Source of the DNA: Halococcus morrhuae DSM 1307
GTDB taxonomy: Archaea; Halobacteriota; Halobacteria; Halobacteriales; Halococcaceae
Assembly (NCBI RefSeq): GCF_000336695.1
Contig: NZ_AOMC01000161.1
Coordinates: 36,853-100,219 of the forward strand
Length of the DNA: 63,367 nucleotides
Direction: 5' to 3'
This document shows positions 50,247 through 59,474 of this stretch, piece after piece; position 1 is the stretch's first letter; each line of letters opens with the position of its first letter. The position numbers and the translations under genes are program-made. The notes beneath the pieces are model-generated. The model searched no databases. It was not told where the DNA came from and saw only the letters and a list, made by a program, of their open reading frames with translations.

Positions 50247-53200
50247 GTGACGACCGATTTCGCGCGGCGATCGGCCGACGACCCAGCGGACGACGCGAAC
50301 TACGACTATCGCGGCGGCGCGGTCGCCCGCCCGGCGCTCGTCGACGAGCTCGAAGCGCGTGTCGACGGCGACGTCCGCTTCGACGAGTATTCGCGCAACC
50401 TCTACGCGACCGACGCGAGCGCTTACGAGATACCACCCATCGGCGTCGTCTTCCCGGAGTCGACCGCCGACGTCGCCGCCGTCGTCGACTACTGTGCCGA
50501 CCAGGGGATACCGGTGCTCCCGCGCGGCGGCGGGACGAGCCTCGCCGGCCAGGCCGTCAACGAGGCGGTGGTGCTCGATTTCACCCGCAACATGGACGAA
50601 CTGCTCGCCGTTGACCCCGAATCTCGGACGGCCACCGCCCAGCCGGGGATCTATCTCGCCGACATCGACGAGGCGCTCGCGCCCCACGACCTCAAGTTCG
50701 CGCCCGATCCGGCCTGGGGCGACAAGAGCGCGCTGGGTGGAGCGATCGGCAACAACAGCACCGGCGCGCACTCGCTGAAATACGGCAAGACCGACGCCTA
50801 CATCGAATCCTGCGAGGTCGTCCTCGCCGACGGAACTGTCACCGAGCTCGGCGAACTCACGATCGAGGAACTCCGCGAGTGCGCCGACCCCGAGGGCGAT
50901 CTCGAAGCGCGCATCCACGCCGAAATCGCCCGCATCCTCGACGAGGAAAGCGACGCGATCGAGGAGGCCTATCCCGATCTGAAGCGCAACGTCTCGGGCT
51001 ACGATCTCGACATGCTGATCTCGGATGCGGCGGACGGCACGGTGAATCTCGCGCGCCTGCTCGCCGGCAGCGAGGGCACGCTCGCGATCGTCACGGCGGC
51101 GACCGTCGTGCTCGAACCCGTCCCCGAGACGAAGGCCATCGGCCTGCTGACCTACGACTCGCTCGGTGACGCGATGGAGGACGTCGAACCGATCCTCGAA
51201 CACGATCCTGCGGCCGTCGAGGTGATGGACTCCGTCCTCCTGGATCTTGCGCGCGATACCAGCGAGTTCGCCGACGTGGTGGGGTTGCTACCCGACGGGA
51301 CCGACTCCGTCCTCCTCGTCGAGTTCTACGCTGACTCGGATAGAGATGGAAAACAGCAGGTCGCGGATCTCGTCGCCGACCGCGTGGGCAGCGAGTCGGA
51401 CGCCGAGCCGAGCGATGGCGCGCACGAACTGACGGAGAAACGACGGTACGCGAACGCGGCGATGGAGGCCCACGACGCCGACACGCGCGCGCAGTTCTGG
51501 AAGATGCGCAAATCCGGACTGCCGATCCTGCTCTCGCGCACCACGGACGCAAAGCACATCTCGTTCATCGAGGACTGTGCCGTTCCGGCCGAACACCTGC
51601 CCGACTACGTCGCCGACTTCCAGGCGATCCTCGACGAGCAGGACACGTTCGCGAGCTTCTACGCCCACGCCGGTCCCGGCGTGCTCCACGTCCGGCCGCT
51701 CATCGACACGAAAACCGTCGAGGGGCGCGAGCGGATGGACGCCATCGCTGAAGCCGTGACCGATCTGATCGTCGAGTATGGGGGTTCGGTCTCGGGCGAA
51801 CACGGCGACGGCCACGCGCGCACGAAATGGAACCGGAAGCTCTACGGCGAGGATCTCTGGGAAATCTTTCGCGATCTCAAATCGACGTTCGATCCCGACT
51901 GGCTCCTCAATCCGGGACAGGTCTGTGGGCTGCCCGACGATGTCGGCGATAGCGACGCGCCGAGTCCCACTGCGGATCTCCGCTTCGATTCGGAGTACGA
52001 GTTCGATGCGGGCTTCGAGACCGAACTCCGCTGGGAGAACGAGAACGGTTTCCGGGGGATGGCCGAGCTCTGTCACGGCTGTGGCGGCTGTCGCGGCCAC
52101 CAGTCCACGACCGGTGGAACGATGTGCCCGACCTATCGCGCCGCCGAAGAGGAGATCCTCTCGACGCGCGGGCGGGCGAACCTGCTGCGCGATGCGATGA
52201 GCGGCGACCTTGATCGTGGGGGTGATGCAGTCGACGTCGAGTTCATGAACGAGGTGATGGATCTCTGTATCGGCTGCAAGGGCTGTGCGAACGACTGTCC
52301 GAGCGAGGTCGACATGGCGAAGATGAAGGCTGAAGTCACCAACGAGTACCACGAGCGCCACGGCGCGAGCCTGCGCGACCACCTGTTCGCGAACATCGAC
52401 TCGCTCTCGGCGTTCGCCAGCCGGCTCGCGCCGCTGTCGAACTGGGGGACCGAACTGCCGGGCGCGCGTAAGGTGCTGGAGAAGGCGGTCGGTATCGCCA
52501 CGGACCGAACGTTGCCGACCTTCCACGCCGAGAGTTTCGAAGAGTGGTTCGAAGCGCGCGGCGGCGCGCAGGTTTCGATTACTGACGCCGACAGGAAGGT
52601 CCTGCTCTTCCCTGACACCTACACGAACTACAACCATCCGGAGGCTGGCAAAGCTGCCGTGCGAGTGCTCGAAGCCGCCGGTGTCCACGTCGAACTACCC
52701 CTTGGTGTCACCGATAGCGGTCGGCCCGCCTACTCGAAGGGGTTCATCGGGCAAGCGCGTGCGGCTGCTGAACGGAACGTCGCCGCCCTCTCGCCGCTCG
52801 TCCGCCGGGGCTGGGACGTGGTCGTGGTCGAACCCTCCGACGCCGTCATGGTCCAGTACGACTATCCGGACCTGATCCCGGCCACCGATCGGAGCGTGCC
52901 GACGGGTACCGTCGCCGCCGGCGGTAATGGGCAAAAGCCGGCCGCCGATGGGGGCGAAAGCGATGTCGAAACCATTGCCGACAACACCTTCGGCGTCTGC
53001 GAGTATCTCGACCGATTCCGACTCGACGAGGCGCTGAGGTTCGGCGAACGGGACGAATCGCTCACCTACCATGGCCACTGCCATCAGAAGGCCACGAAGA
53101 AGGATCATCACGCCGTTGGCGTTCTCCGGCGGGCGGGCTACGCGGTCGACGCGCTCGATTCGGGCTGCTGTGGCATGGCCGGTTCGTTCGGCTACGAATC

Positions 53201-53375
53201 GGAGCATCTCTCGCTGAGCCGCGCCATCGCCGACGTGCTCTACGAGCAGGTCGACGAGAGCGACGGTGATCGGGTCGTCGCGCCCGGTGCGTCCTGTCGG
53301 AGCCAGCTCGGCGAACACGAGGGCCAGGAGCCGCCACATCCGATCGAGATGGTCGCCGACGCGCTCGCCGATTGA
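50247..53375 (+). CDS. Fused FAD-linked oxidase and (Fe-S) CCG-domain protein (GlcD-GlcF type, D-lactate/glycolate dehydrogenase)
   Basis: A 1042-residue fusion. The N-terminal part (residues ~50-580) is a PCMH/FAD-binding oxidase (VLPRGGGTSLAGQAVNEAV, GAIGNNSTGAHS, LLAGSEGTLAIVT, then SGEHGDGHARTKWN), as in GlcD/Dld. The C-terminal part is GlcF-like: two [4Fe-4S] motifs (CHGCGGCRGHQ...CPTY and CIGCKGCANDCPSEVD) and CCG domains (HGHCHQKATKKDHH, CCGMAGSFGYESEH). The chosen start is GTG 50247 (VTTDFARRSADD); a longer open frame extends upstream into the promoter and antisense of lutC. It oxidises D-lactate or glycolate, feeding the membrane quinone pool with the divergent Lut proteins. Confidence 0.92.
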   Translation: MTTDFARRSADDPADDANYDYRGGAVARPALVDELEARVDGDVRFDEYSRNLYATDASAYEIPPIGVVFPESTADVAAVVDYCADQGIPVLPRGGGTSLAGQAVNEAVVLDFTRNMDELLAVDPESRTATAQPGIYLADIDEALAPHDLKFAPDPAWGDKSALGGAIGNNSTGAHSLKYGKTDAYIESCEVVLADGTVTELGELTIEELRECADPEGDLEARIHAEIARILDEESDAIEEAYPDLKRNVSGYDLDMLISDAADGTVNLARLLAGSEGTLAIVTAATVVLEPVPETKAIGLLTYDSLGDAMEDVEPILEHDPAAVEVMDSVLLDLARDTSEFADVVGLLPDGTDSVLLVEFYADSDRDGKQQVADLVADRVGSESDAEPSDGAHELTEKRRYANAAMEAHDADTRAQFWKMRKSGLPILLSRTTDAKHISFIEDCAVPAEHLPDYVADFQAILDEQDTFASFYAHAGPGVLHVRPLIDTKTVEGRERMDAIAEAVTDLIVEYGGSVSGEHGDGHARTKWNRKLYGEDLWEIFRDLKSTFDPDWLLNPGQVCGLPDDVGDSDAPSPTADLRFDSEYEFDAGFETELRWENENGFRGMAELCHGCGGCRGHQSTTGGTMCPTYRAAEEEILSTRGRANLLRDAMSGDLDRGGDAVDVEFMNEVMDLCIGCKGCANDCPSEVDMAKMKAEVTNEYHERHGASLRDHLFANIDSLSAFASRLAPLSNWGTELPGARKVLEKAVGIATDRTLPTFHAESFEEWFEARGGAQVSITDADRKVLLFPDTYTNYNHPEAGKAAVRVLEAAGVHVELPLGVTDSGRPAYSKGFIGQARAAAERNVAALSPLVRRGWDVVVVEPSDAVMVQYDYPDLIPATDRSVPTGTVAAGGNGQKPAADGGESDVETIADNTFGVCEYLDRFRLDEALRFGERDESLTYHGHCHQKATKKDHHAVGVLRRAGYAVDALDSGCCGMAGSFGYESEHLSLSRAIADVLYEQVDESDGDRVVAPGASCRSQLGEHEGQEPPHPIEMVADALAD

Positions 53376-53410
53376 ATCGCCGGCGATCGCCGCGATAATC
53401 GTATAGAATT

Positions 53411-53420
53411 ATTTATATTT
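53411..53420 (+). promoter_or_regulatory. TATA box of the NRAMP-like transporter gene
   Basis: ATTTATATTT lies about 105 nt upstream of the ATG at 53523, so a leader of roughly 80 nt is implied. The rest of the 147-bp gap after the fused dehydrogenase has no gene. Confidence 0.45.
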
Positions 53421-53522
53421 TCCGGAACGTTTTTGCAGTATCGAGTCTCTTGTTGACTAGTACCATGCGGCAAATACTGCCATCCGGCGTGTGGAGCAGG
53501 CGACCGTCGACGGAGGGGACGA

Positions 53523-55268
53523 ATGACTGACGACGAGGACGAACCGGTAGCGGAGCCCGAAACCGACGGCGGTGTCGCCGATGCGGACGTCTACGCTTCG
53601 GAATCGGAGGGCAGGGAGTACCGCGAGTCGGTCTATACGCCCGTCGACGACGATTCGTTGGAGGAGGCTCCGGCGACCAGCGAGTATCCGAAGTCGGATG
53701 GCGGTGGCGGGTTCCGTATCGCCGACCTCCCGAAGGTGCCGAAGGTCTCGCACATCGTCGGGCCGAGCGCCATCATGCTCGGCGCGTCGCTCGGCTCGGG
53801 CGAGACGATGTTCTGGCCGACGATCGTCGCCGAGGGAAGCTGGGGGCTCTACTGGGCGTTCTGGGTCGGCGTCATCACCCAGTTCTTCATCAACACCGAG
53901 CTCCAGCGGTGGGCGATCGCCACCGGCGAGAGCATCTTCCAGGGGTTCAACCGGCTCAACCGCATCTGGCCGCTCTTTTTCCTCGTCTTCGGCTTCTTCC
54001 AGATCGGCTGGCCGGGCTGGGCCGCGACCGGTTCCGAGGTGTTCGCGGCCTGGACCGGGATCGTCCCGCGGGCGGACTGGTATCTCATCGGCGTCGTCTC
54101 GATGGTGGTCATCTGGCTTTCCTATCAGGCCGGCCCGCTGGTCTACAACGTCATCGAGCGCGCACAGATCGCGCTGATGCTTCTCGCGGTGTTCATCGGT
54201 ATCGTCCTCATGTTCACGCTCAACACGTTCGGCGAGTTCGCCAATCTCCCGGCCGGCGCGGTCAACTTCGGCGCGCTGCCGTCGGACGCGGACTTCGACA
54301 TCGCCACCTTCCTCGGCGGGCTCGCCTATGCCGGTGCTGGCGGCTATACGAACCTCTCGCAGGGTGTGTGGGCACGCGAGAAAGGCTACGGGATGGGGGC
54401 GTATCAGGGCCGGATCAAGAACCCGCTCCGTGGCTCCGGCGAGACGGAAAGTCAGGACGGCAGCTACACCTTCGAGCCGACCGACACCAACATGAAGCGC
54501 TGGCGGGCGTGGTGGAAGGTCACCCAACGTGAACACTTCCTCACCTTCGTCGTCGGCGTGATCGTCGTCGCGACGATCGTTATGTCGATCGCCGCCCAGT
54601 ACGCCGGCGGCGGCGAGTTCGGCGGCAGCGGCGTGGCGATGTGGCTCGACACCATCATCCCCGGTCTCGGCGGCGGTATCAGCGCGTGGCTGCTCTACGC
54701 ACTGCTGTTCATCGCGCTGTTTAGCACGCAGTACGCCCAGATCGAAGTATTCGTCCGCAACAGCGCCGACATCGTCTACCAGAAGATCGGTCGCAGCCGT
54801 GGCTGGGACATGAGCTACATCTTCCTCGGGCTGCTCACGGTGTTCACGCTCTGGGGGATGGCGATCATCGGCTTCCAGGTCGCCCAGCCCTGGATCATCC
54901 TCGTCATCGGCGCGGCCGCCGCCGGCGTGATGATGTGGCCGTACAACGCGCTCACGATCATCCTCAACACGACGCGGATGCCCGAACACACCCAGCCCGG
55001 TTGGGCCAGGATTCTCGCCATGTGGTGGGCGACGGCCTTCTTCGGCTTCTTCAGCATCCTGCTCATCGGCGAGACGCTCGTCACGCGCTTCGGCCTCGAC
55101 GCCTTCGGCACGACCGTCACCGTCATGGGGAGCGCCCCCGGTGGCTACGCACTCTGGCTGTTCGCGCTCGCCGTCCAGATCTACACGATGTATCGCTCCG
55201 CGCGCGCGAAGATCGACGCCAGCGGCACCGTCGAGGACGCCGACGAGGCGTCGGGCTTTCTCGCCTGA
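53523..55268 (+). CDS. NRAMP-superfamily-like transporter with altered metal-binding motif
   Basis: A 581-residue membrane protein with an ~80-residue acidic cytoplasmic N-terminus and about eleven helices. The first helix reads GPSAIMLGASLGSGETMFWP, where canonical NRAMP metal transporters have DPGN; the DPGN motif is therefore replaced by GSGE. The MPH motif normally in TM6 is not seen; the corresponding helix reads FLGGLAYAGAGGYTNLSQG. The fold looks NRAMP/APC (databases tend to label it Nramp). Substrate is unlikely to be Mn or Fe by the standard mechanism. It follows the fused lactate/glycolate dehydrogenase by 147 bp on the same strand, so uptake of an organic acid is one possibility. 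Confidence 0.75.
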   Translation: MTDDEDEPVAEPETDGGVADADVYASESEGREYRESVYTPVDDDSLEEAPATSEYPKSDGGGGFRIADLPKVPKVSHIVGPSAIMLGASLGSGETMFWPTIVAEGSWGLYWAFWVGVITQFFINTELQRWAIATGESIFQGFNRLNRIWPLFFLVFGFFQIGWPGWAATGSEVFAAWTGIVPRADWYLIGVVSMVVIWLSYQAGPLVYNVIERAQIALMLLAVFIGIVLMFTLNTFGEFANLPAGAVNFGALPSDADFDIATFLGGLAYAGAGGYTNLSQGVWAREKGYGMGAYQGRIKNPLRGSGETESQDGSYTFEPTDTNMKRWRAWWKVTQREHFLTFVVGVIVVATIVMSIAAQYAGGGEFGGSGVAMWLDTIIPGLGGGISAWLLYALLFIALFSTQYAQIEVFVRNSADIVYQKIGRSRGWDMSYIFLGLLTVFTLWGMAIIGFQVAQPWIILVIGAAAAGVMMWPYNALTIILNTTRMPEHTQPGWARILAMWWATAFFGFFSILLIGETLVTRFGLDAFGTTVTVMGSAPGGYALWLFALAVQIYTMYRSARAKIDASGTVEDADEASGFLA

Positions 55269-55307
55269 GTGCCCCGACGTTTTTCCCGCTGGTCGCGTAG
55301 AGCACGC

Positions 55308-55721
55308 ATGGCCGACACCGAAACGAGCGAACTCGATGCCCTGTTCGGCGTGCTCGTCGCCTACCGACTGCTGATCTACTTCGGCGGCTTGCTCGTCATC
55401 GGCTCGCCGCTGCTGTTCGGGGCGCTCGGCATCGAACTCGCTGGGACCGTGCGGGTCGTCCTGGTCGTCGTGACGCTCGCGGTGATGATCCTCACCTACA
55501 TCGGCGAGCGTCGCGTCGGCTTCGAGGGTGCGCAGGCCGCGCCCGCCGGCGAGACGTATTCGCTACGGATGCGCCTCGCGCTTGCGCTCGCCGTCGCCGG
55601 CATTGCGATCGGCGTCTACGTCGCTCTCGAAGTGAACACGGTCGCGGGGCTGCTGTTCATCGCCGGAGCGTACTTCTTCGGCTATCTCGGCTATCGCGGC
55701 GGGCTCGGGGAGGAGGCGTGA
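55308..55721 (+). CDS. Four-helix membrane protein
   Basis: A 137-residue hydrophobic protein beginning MADTETSELDALFGVLVAYR with helices at approximately residues 19-38, 46-62, 85-103 and 108-128. It has no recognised domain. Its stop overlaps the start of the next gene (GTGA), so the pair is probably translationally coupled. The acidic N-terminus and bias match the chromosomal average. Start ATG 55308 is the first after the end of the transporter gene. Confidence 0.65.
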   Translation: MADTETSELDALFGVLVAYRLLIYFGGLLVIGSPLLFGALGIELAGTVRVVLVVVTLAVMILTYIGERRVGFEGAQAAPAGETYSLRMRLALALAVAGIAIGVYVALEVNTVAGLLFIAGAYFFGYLGYRGGLGEEA

Positions 55722-56230
55722 GCGACGAGCTCGACCCGGCGGCCTTTGAGGAGCTCCCGAGCACCGACATCGCAGTCCACTACCACGTCCACTACGGGAT
55801 GGCCGGCTCGTTCCCGCTGCGTCTCGCGGACCTCTTCTTCGCCGACGACGGGCTGCACATCGCCGAATACGCCTACATCACGCCGCTGTTCGGGCTCGGC
55901 ACCAGAAAACACCGCCGCGAGTCGCGGGGCATGCAGGCGATCTACGACCATCACGGCCTCGACGAGGTGCTCCTCCAGGCCGATTCGGTCACGTGGCTCG
56001 CCTACGACGCCATCGAGCGCGTTCGCCTCCACGACGGCGGCCGGCTCGGCCGCCCGAAACTCACCGTCTCGACCGACGAGGACTCGTACGCCTACCGTAT
56101 CCACGACGAGGACTCCGCAGAACTCGCCGCCGAAATCGAAACGTGCGCCGACCGTCACGGCTTCCGCGTCGAGACGGTTTCTGGGGTGGGTTTCTCGCCG
56201 ATCGAGAACGTCAGACGATTCCTCCCCTAA
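55718..56230 (+). CDS. PH-like/DUF protein of haloarchaea, unknown function
   Basis: A 170-residue soluble protein starting with GTG (55718), overlapping the upstream stop by four bases. It is beta-rich, with alternating segments such as VHYGMAGSFPLRLADLFFAD, LLQADSVTWLAYDAIERVRL and KLTVSTDEDSYAYRIHDED, reminiscent of PH-domain-like haloarchaeal proteins. The coupled membrane protein suggests a membrane-associated pair. No catalytic motif is visible. It converges on the CFI-box gene by four bases. Confidence 0.6.
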   Translation: MSDELDPAAFEELPSTDIAVHYHVHYGMAGSFPLRLADLFFADDGLHIAEYAYITPLFGLGTRKHRRESRGMQAIYDHHGLDEVLLQADSVTWLAYDAIERVRLHDGGRLGRPKLTVSTDEDSYAYRIHDEDSAELAAEIETCADRHGFRVETVSGVGFSPIENVRRFLP

Positions 56231-56862
56231 CGGCGCTCCCGAAATCGGATGGCGAGATGGCCGACGGCGGCGACGGCGACCCCGACGACGTACAGCGCGA
56301 CCAGCGCTCCGGTGAGGACCGCCCGCCTGACAGAGGAAGCACGCATCCGTCGGCGGGCGAGCGTGCCACACTTCCGGACCAGCCAAGCCACCAGCCGTGT
56401 CGTCCGTGCTCCAGGATGGCGCGCGAGCGTGGCCGCGATCGGCGGGCTCACCGCGTCGTAGGTCGCGACGAGCGCCCGCCCGGGGAGTGACCGCGCGAGC
56501 GCGTCGTCGCGGAACCCCCGCAGCGCGTCGAGTGCCGGCCCCTCGCCGGCGGTCGCCGTCGTGATGAAACACATCGAGTGGTGTTGGGTCACTGCGACGC
56601 GACTGAGATCGTCCTTGGCGTAGCGCGTCGTCGCCCCGTCGGGAAACGACGATTCCGGCGAGACGAGAAACGCCACCGAGGACTGTTTGAGGTAGACGTC
56701 ACCGTGATCGTGGTACTCGTCGCTCCGGGTGCGGACGCTGACGTGCTTCTTTCGGCCGTCGCCCACCGCGGTCGGTCCCGTTTCGACGGCTGCGGATTCG
56801 TCGCTGGGCGACGTGTCGTCAGCCGAACTGTCGGCGGCTTGCTCCGCATCGCCGTCGCTCAT
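56227..56862 (-). CDS. CFI-box-CTERM domain membrane protein
   Basis: A 211-residue protein. The C-terminal half carries the CFI-box: SMCFITTATAGEGPALDALRGFRDD then LPGRALVATYDAVSPPIAATLARHPGARTT, followed by a transmembrane helix (about residues 187-205) and a basic RERR end. The N-terminal ~40 residues are acidic and disordered, with residues ~40-95 a beta-rich segment (KHVSVRTRSDEYHDHG). The family is found in many prokaryotes with unknown function. It is convergent with the PH-like gene, with a 4-nt overlap at stop codons. Confidence 0.75.
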   Translation of the reverse strand: MSDGDAEQAADSSADDTSPSDESAAVETGPTAVGDGRKKHVSVRTRSDEYHDHGDVYLKQSSVAFLVSPESSFPDGATTRYAKDDLSRVAVTQHHSMCFITTATAGEGPALDALRGFRDDALARSLPGRALVATYDAVSPPIAATLARHPGARTTRLVAWLVRKCGTLARRRMRASSVRRAVLTGALVALYVVGVAVAAVGHLAIRFRERR

Positions 56863-56968
56863 GTGTCGGGTTCGTCACGGATCCGCAAATCGTTTCGGGC
56901 GTATTCCAGCACGACCAAGACAGTCGGTCGGCGATTCGCTCGATCGTCCACGCCGATGGCAGTTGCCG

Positions 56969-57163
56969 TCAGGGACGGCGCGGCGGGGCGAACAGTCGCT
57001 CCTCGATCGGCCGACCGCCCCAGCGAGCGAGATAGCCGTAGGCGAGCAACGCGAGCGCGATGCCGGCCGCGAGCGGGTAGACGCCCGCGATGGCGAGTTT
57101 TCCCGTCAGCAACACTGCTGCGCAGAGGATGAGATACACGAGTATCTCGGGTGGAGACAACAT
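56969..57163 (-). CDS. 64-residue two-helix membrane protein
   Basis: Begins MLSPPEILVYLILCAAVLLT, has a second hydrophobic helix (residues ~25-45), and ends with a basic WGGRPIEERLFAPPRRP tail, giving positive-inside orientation. Codon bias matches nearby genes. It stands alone between the CFI-box gene (106 bp away) and the divergent SDR gene, and has no recognised family. The short length keeps confidence moderate. Confidence 0.55.
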   Translation of the reverse strand: MLSPPEILVYLILCAAVLLTGKLAIAGVYPLAAGIALALLAYGYLARWGGRPIEERLFAPPRRP

Positions 57164-57244
57164 TGCGAGCGCTCGGACACAGAGCCGTAAAACGACGCCG
57201 TCTTCGAGCGTCCACCGCCGTCGCTCGGCACGGCCGCTGGCATA

Positions 57245-57255
57245 GATTTATGTAA
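57245..57255 (+). promoter_or_regulatory. TATA box of the SDR gene
   Basis: GATTTATGTAA lies 16-26 nt upstream of the first ATG (57271), a spacing that suits leaderless transcription starting at 57271 or 57277. Confidence 0.5.
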
Positions 57256-57270
57256 TTTGCGATTCATCTC

Positions 57271-57978
57271 ATGGGCATGCCGACCGACTTCGATTTCGAC
57301 GGAGAGGTAGTGCTCGTCACCGGCGCGAGCGGGGCGCTCGGCAGCGGCATCTGCGCGGCGTTCGAGAGCGCGGGTGCGACCGTCCACGCGACCGATCTCG
57401 TCACACCCGACGATGACGACTCGCTGCTCGACGCCGACTGTGAGTTCCACGAGGCCGATCTCACCGACGAGGACGACGTCGAACGCGTCGTGAACGACGT
57501 CGTCGAGGCAGAGGGGCGACTCGACGCGCTCTGTAACATTGCCGGCACCTGGCAGGGGGGCCAGCCGATCGACGAGACGAGTAATGATGAATTCGAGACG
57601 CTGTTCGATATCAACCTCCGGACGATGTTCCTCGCGTCGAAACACGCCATCCCGCAGCTCCGCGAGACCGAGGGCGCGATCGTCTCGGTGTCGGCGAAGT
57701 CGTCGCTGGAGGGTGGCGAGGGCGACGGCCCGTATCGTGCGGCGAAGGCCGGCGTGCGCCTGTTGACGGAGACGATCGCCGCGGAGAACCGTGGCGAACT
57801 GCGTGCGAACGCGATCATGCCGAAGACGATCGACACGCCCGCCAACCGCGAGATGCTCTCGGGCGATCCCGACGACTGGCCAACACCCGAGGAGATCGCC
57901 CCGGTCGTCTGCGCCCTCTGTAGCGACGCCACGGGCGTCACGAGCGGCGCGGCCGTGCCCGTCTACGGCGAGGCCTGA
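57271..57978 (+). CDS. Short-chain dehydrogenase/reductase
   Basis: Classical SDR oxidoreductase (235 residues, or 233 from the second ATG at 57277). The Rossmann motif is VLVTGASGALGSG, then CNIAGTW (NNAG-like), and the catalytic Tyr-Lys are in DGPYRAAKAG with the preceding Ser in IVSVSAKSS. C-terminal IMPKTIDTPANRE matches the classical substrate loop, whereas the substrate is unidentified. NADP versus NAD preference cannot be called; an acidic residue (HATDLVTP) after the second strand favours NAD. It ends 65 bp before the NSS-type symporter gene. Confidence 0.92.
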   Translation: MGMPTDFDFDGEVVLVTGASGALGSGICAAFESAGATVHATDLVTPDDDDSLLDADCEFHEADLTDEDDVERVVNDVVEAEGRLDALCNIAGTWQGGQPIDETSNDEFETLFDINLRTMFLASKHAIPQLRETEGAIVSVSAKSSLEGGEGDGPYRAAKAGVRLLTETIAAENRGELRANAIMPKTIDTPANREMLSGDPDDWPTPEEIAPVVCALCSDATGVTSGAAVPVYGEA

Positions 57979-58013
57979 TTGGAGAGCCGGTCACACGCGA
58001 GCGTTTCACGAAG

Positions 58014-58022
58014 GTTTTTAAC
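58014..58022 (+). promoter_or_regulatory. TATA box of the NSS-type symporter gene
   Basis: GTTTTTAAC lies 22-30 nt upstream of the ATG at 58044, consistent with a leaderless transcript. Confidence 0.5.
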
Positions 58023-58043
58023 TGGGGCGGAACCCCCTCAGCT

Positions 58044-59402
58044 ATGGCAGAACGTGAAACATGGGCCACGAGGGTGGGATTCATCCTCGCGGCCATCGGC
58101 AGTGCCGTCGGACTGGGCAATATCTGGCGCTTTCCGTTCCAGACCTCCGCGAACGGCGGCGCGGCGTTCCTGGTCGTCTATTTGCTCGCCGTGTTGCTCA
58201 TCGGGATCCCCGTGCTCCTCGCGGAGTTCGTCATCGGCCGGCGAGCCAACACCAGCGCCATCGGCGCGTTCCGGAAGCTCGGTCGCCCGGGCTGGTGGTT
58301 CGTCGGTGCCGTCGGCGTCATCGCGGCCTTCTGGACGCTCTCGTACTACAGCGTGATCGGCGGCTGGGTGATCCGATACATCGGCGGGAGCATCACCGGC
58401 GGTGCGCTCGCCGCGCCCGAGTCGTATTTCGGCGCGATTTCGGTCGGGCTCCCCTCGGTCGGCACCCACGCGATCTTCATGCTGATCACCATCGGGATCG
58501 TCGCGCTCGGCATCGAGGACGGTATCGAGCTCGCGACGAAGGTGATGGTGCCGGCCGTCGTCGTCATGCTCGTCGGCCTCGCGGCCTTCGCGGCGACGCT
58601 GCCCGGCGCGAGCGAGGGGTACGCCTTCTTCCTCAACCCGAACCTCGACACCATCATCGCCAACGCCGGCACCGTCCTGCCCGCGGCGTTCGGCCAGGCC
58701 TTTTTCTCGCTGTCGGTCGGGTTCAGCGTGATGATCACCTACGCCTCCTATCTCGGCAAGAACGACAGCCTGCCGGTCGATGGCGTCACGATCGGCATCT
58801 CGAACACCATCATCGGCGTTCTCGCCGGCCTGGTCGTCCTCCCGCTGCTGTTCGCCCAGGGCGTCGAACCCGGCTCCGGCGGGCCCGGTGCGGTGTTCGT
58901 CGCCATCCCGACGGCGCTCGCCGAGCTGCCCGGTGGCGGTCTCGTCGGGCAGGCGGTCGGCGTCGTCTTCTTCGGCGTCATCCTGATCGCGGCGCTGTCG
59001 TCGGCGATCAGCCTGCTCGAAGTCGTCGTCGCCTATCTCGTCGACAACTACGGCTTCTCGCGGCTGCCGACGGCGGCGGGGATCGGCGCGGCGATCTTCC
59101 TCCTCGGGATCCCCTCGGCGTGGGAGACCGCGTGGCTCGACTGGTTCGACGGCATCGGCGTCACCCTCCTGCTGCCGATCACCGTGCTGTTCGTCGTGCT
59201 GTTCGTCGGTTGGGTTCTCGGCCAGGACGCGATCGACGAACTCACCGACGGGTCGGGCATCGGCTCGCTCGCCCCGATCTGGCTGTGGGGGATTCGGACG
59301 TTCATCCTCGCGGTGGTCGTCATCGTCGTCGCGATCAATCTCTGGGATCTGCTGGCCACGCCCGACACGGGCTACTACATCGTTCCAGGTCCCTTACGGT
59401 AA
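58044..59402 (+). CDS. Neurotransmitter:sodium symporter family (LeuT-fold) transporter
   Basis: Na+-coupled symporter of the NSS/SNF family, 452 residues with about eleven or twelve helices. The N-terminal signature WATRVGFILAAIGSAVGLGNIWRFPFQTSANGGAAF is the TM1 region that binds sodium and substrate in LeuT, and FFSLSVGFSVMITYASYLGKN is the TM6 region. Amino-acid or related osmolyte uptake is likely; the exact substrate cannot be named. It follows the SDR gene by 65 bp but has its own TATA box. Confidence 0.93.
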   Translation: MAERETWATRVGFILAAIGSAVGLGNIWRFPFQTSANGGAAFLVVYLLAVLLIGIPVLLAEFVIGRRANTSAIGAFRKLGRPGWWFVGAVGVIAAFWTLSYYSVIGGWVIRYIGGSITGGALAAPESYFGAISVGLPSVGTHAIFMLITIGIVALGIEDGIELATKVMVPAVVVMLVGLAAFAATLPGASEGYAFFLNPNLDTIIANAGTVLPAAFGQAFFSLSVGFSVMITYASYLGKNDSLPVDGVTIGISNTIIGVLAGLVVLPLLFAQGVEPGSGGPGAVFVAIPTALAELPGGGLVGQAVGVVFFGVILIAALSSAISLLEVVVAYLVDNYGFSRLPTAAGIGAAIFLLGIPSAWETAWLDWFDGIGVTLLLPITVLFVVLFVGWVLGQDAIDELTDGSGIGSLAPIWLWGIRTFILAVVVIVVAINLWDLLATPDTGYYIVPGPLR

Positions 59403-59474
59403 TCATCGTTCATCGGAAGACCCTTTTTCGCTGCCCGACCACGCCCGGTATGCACGGTCACGGGGGGACGACTC

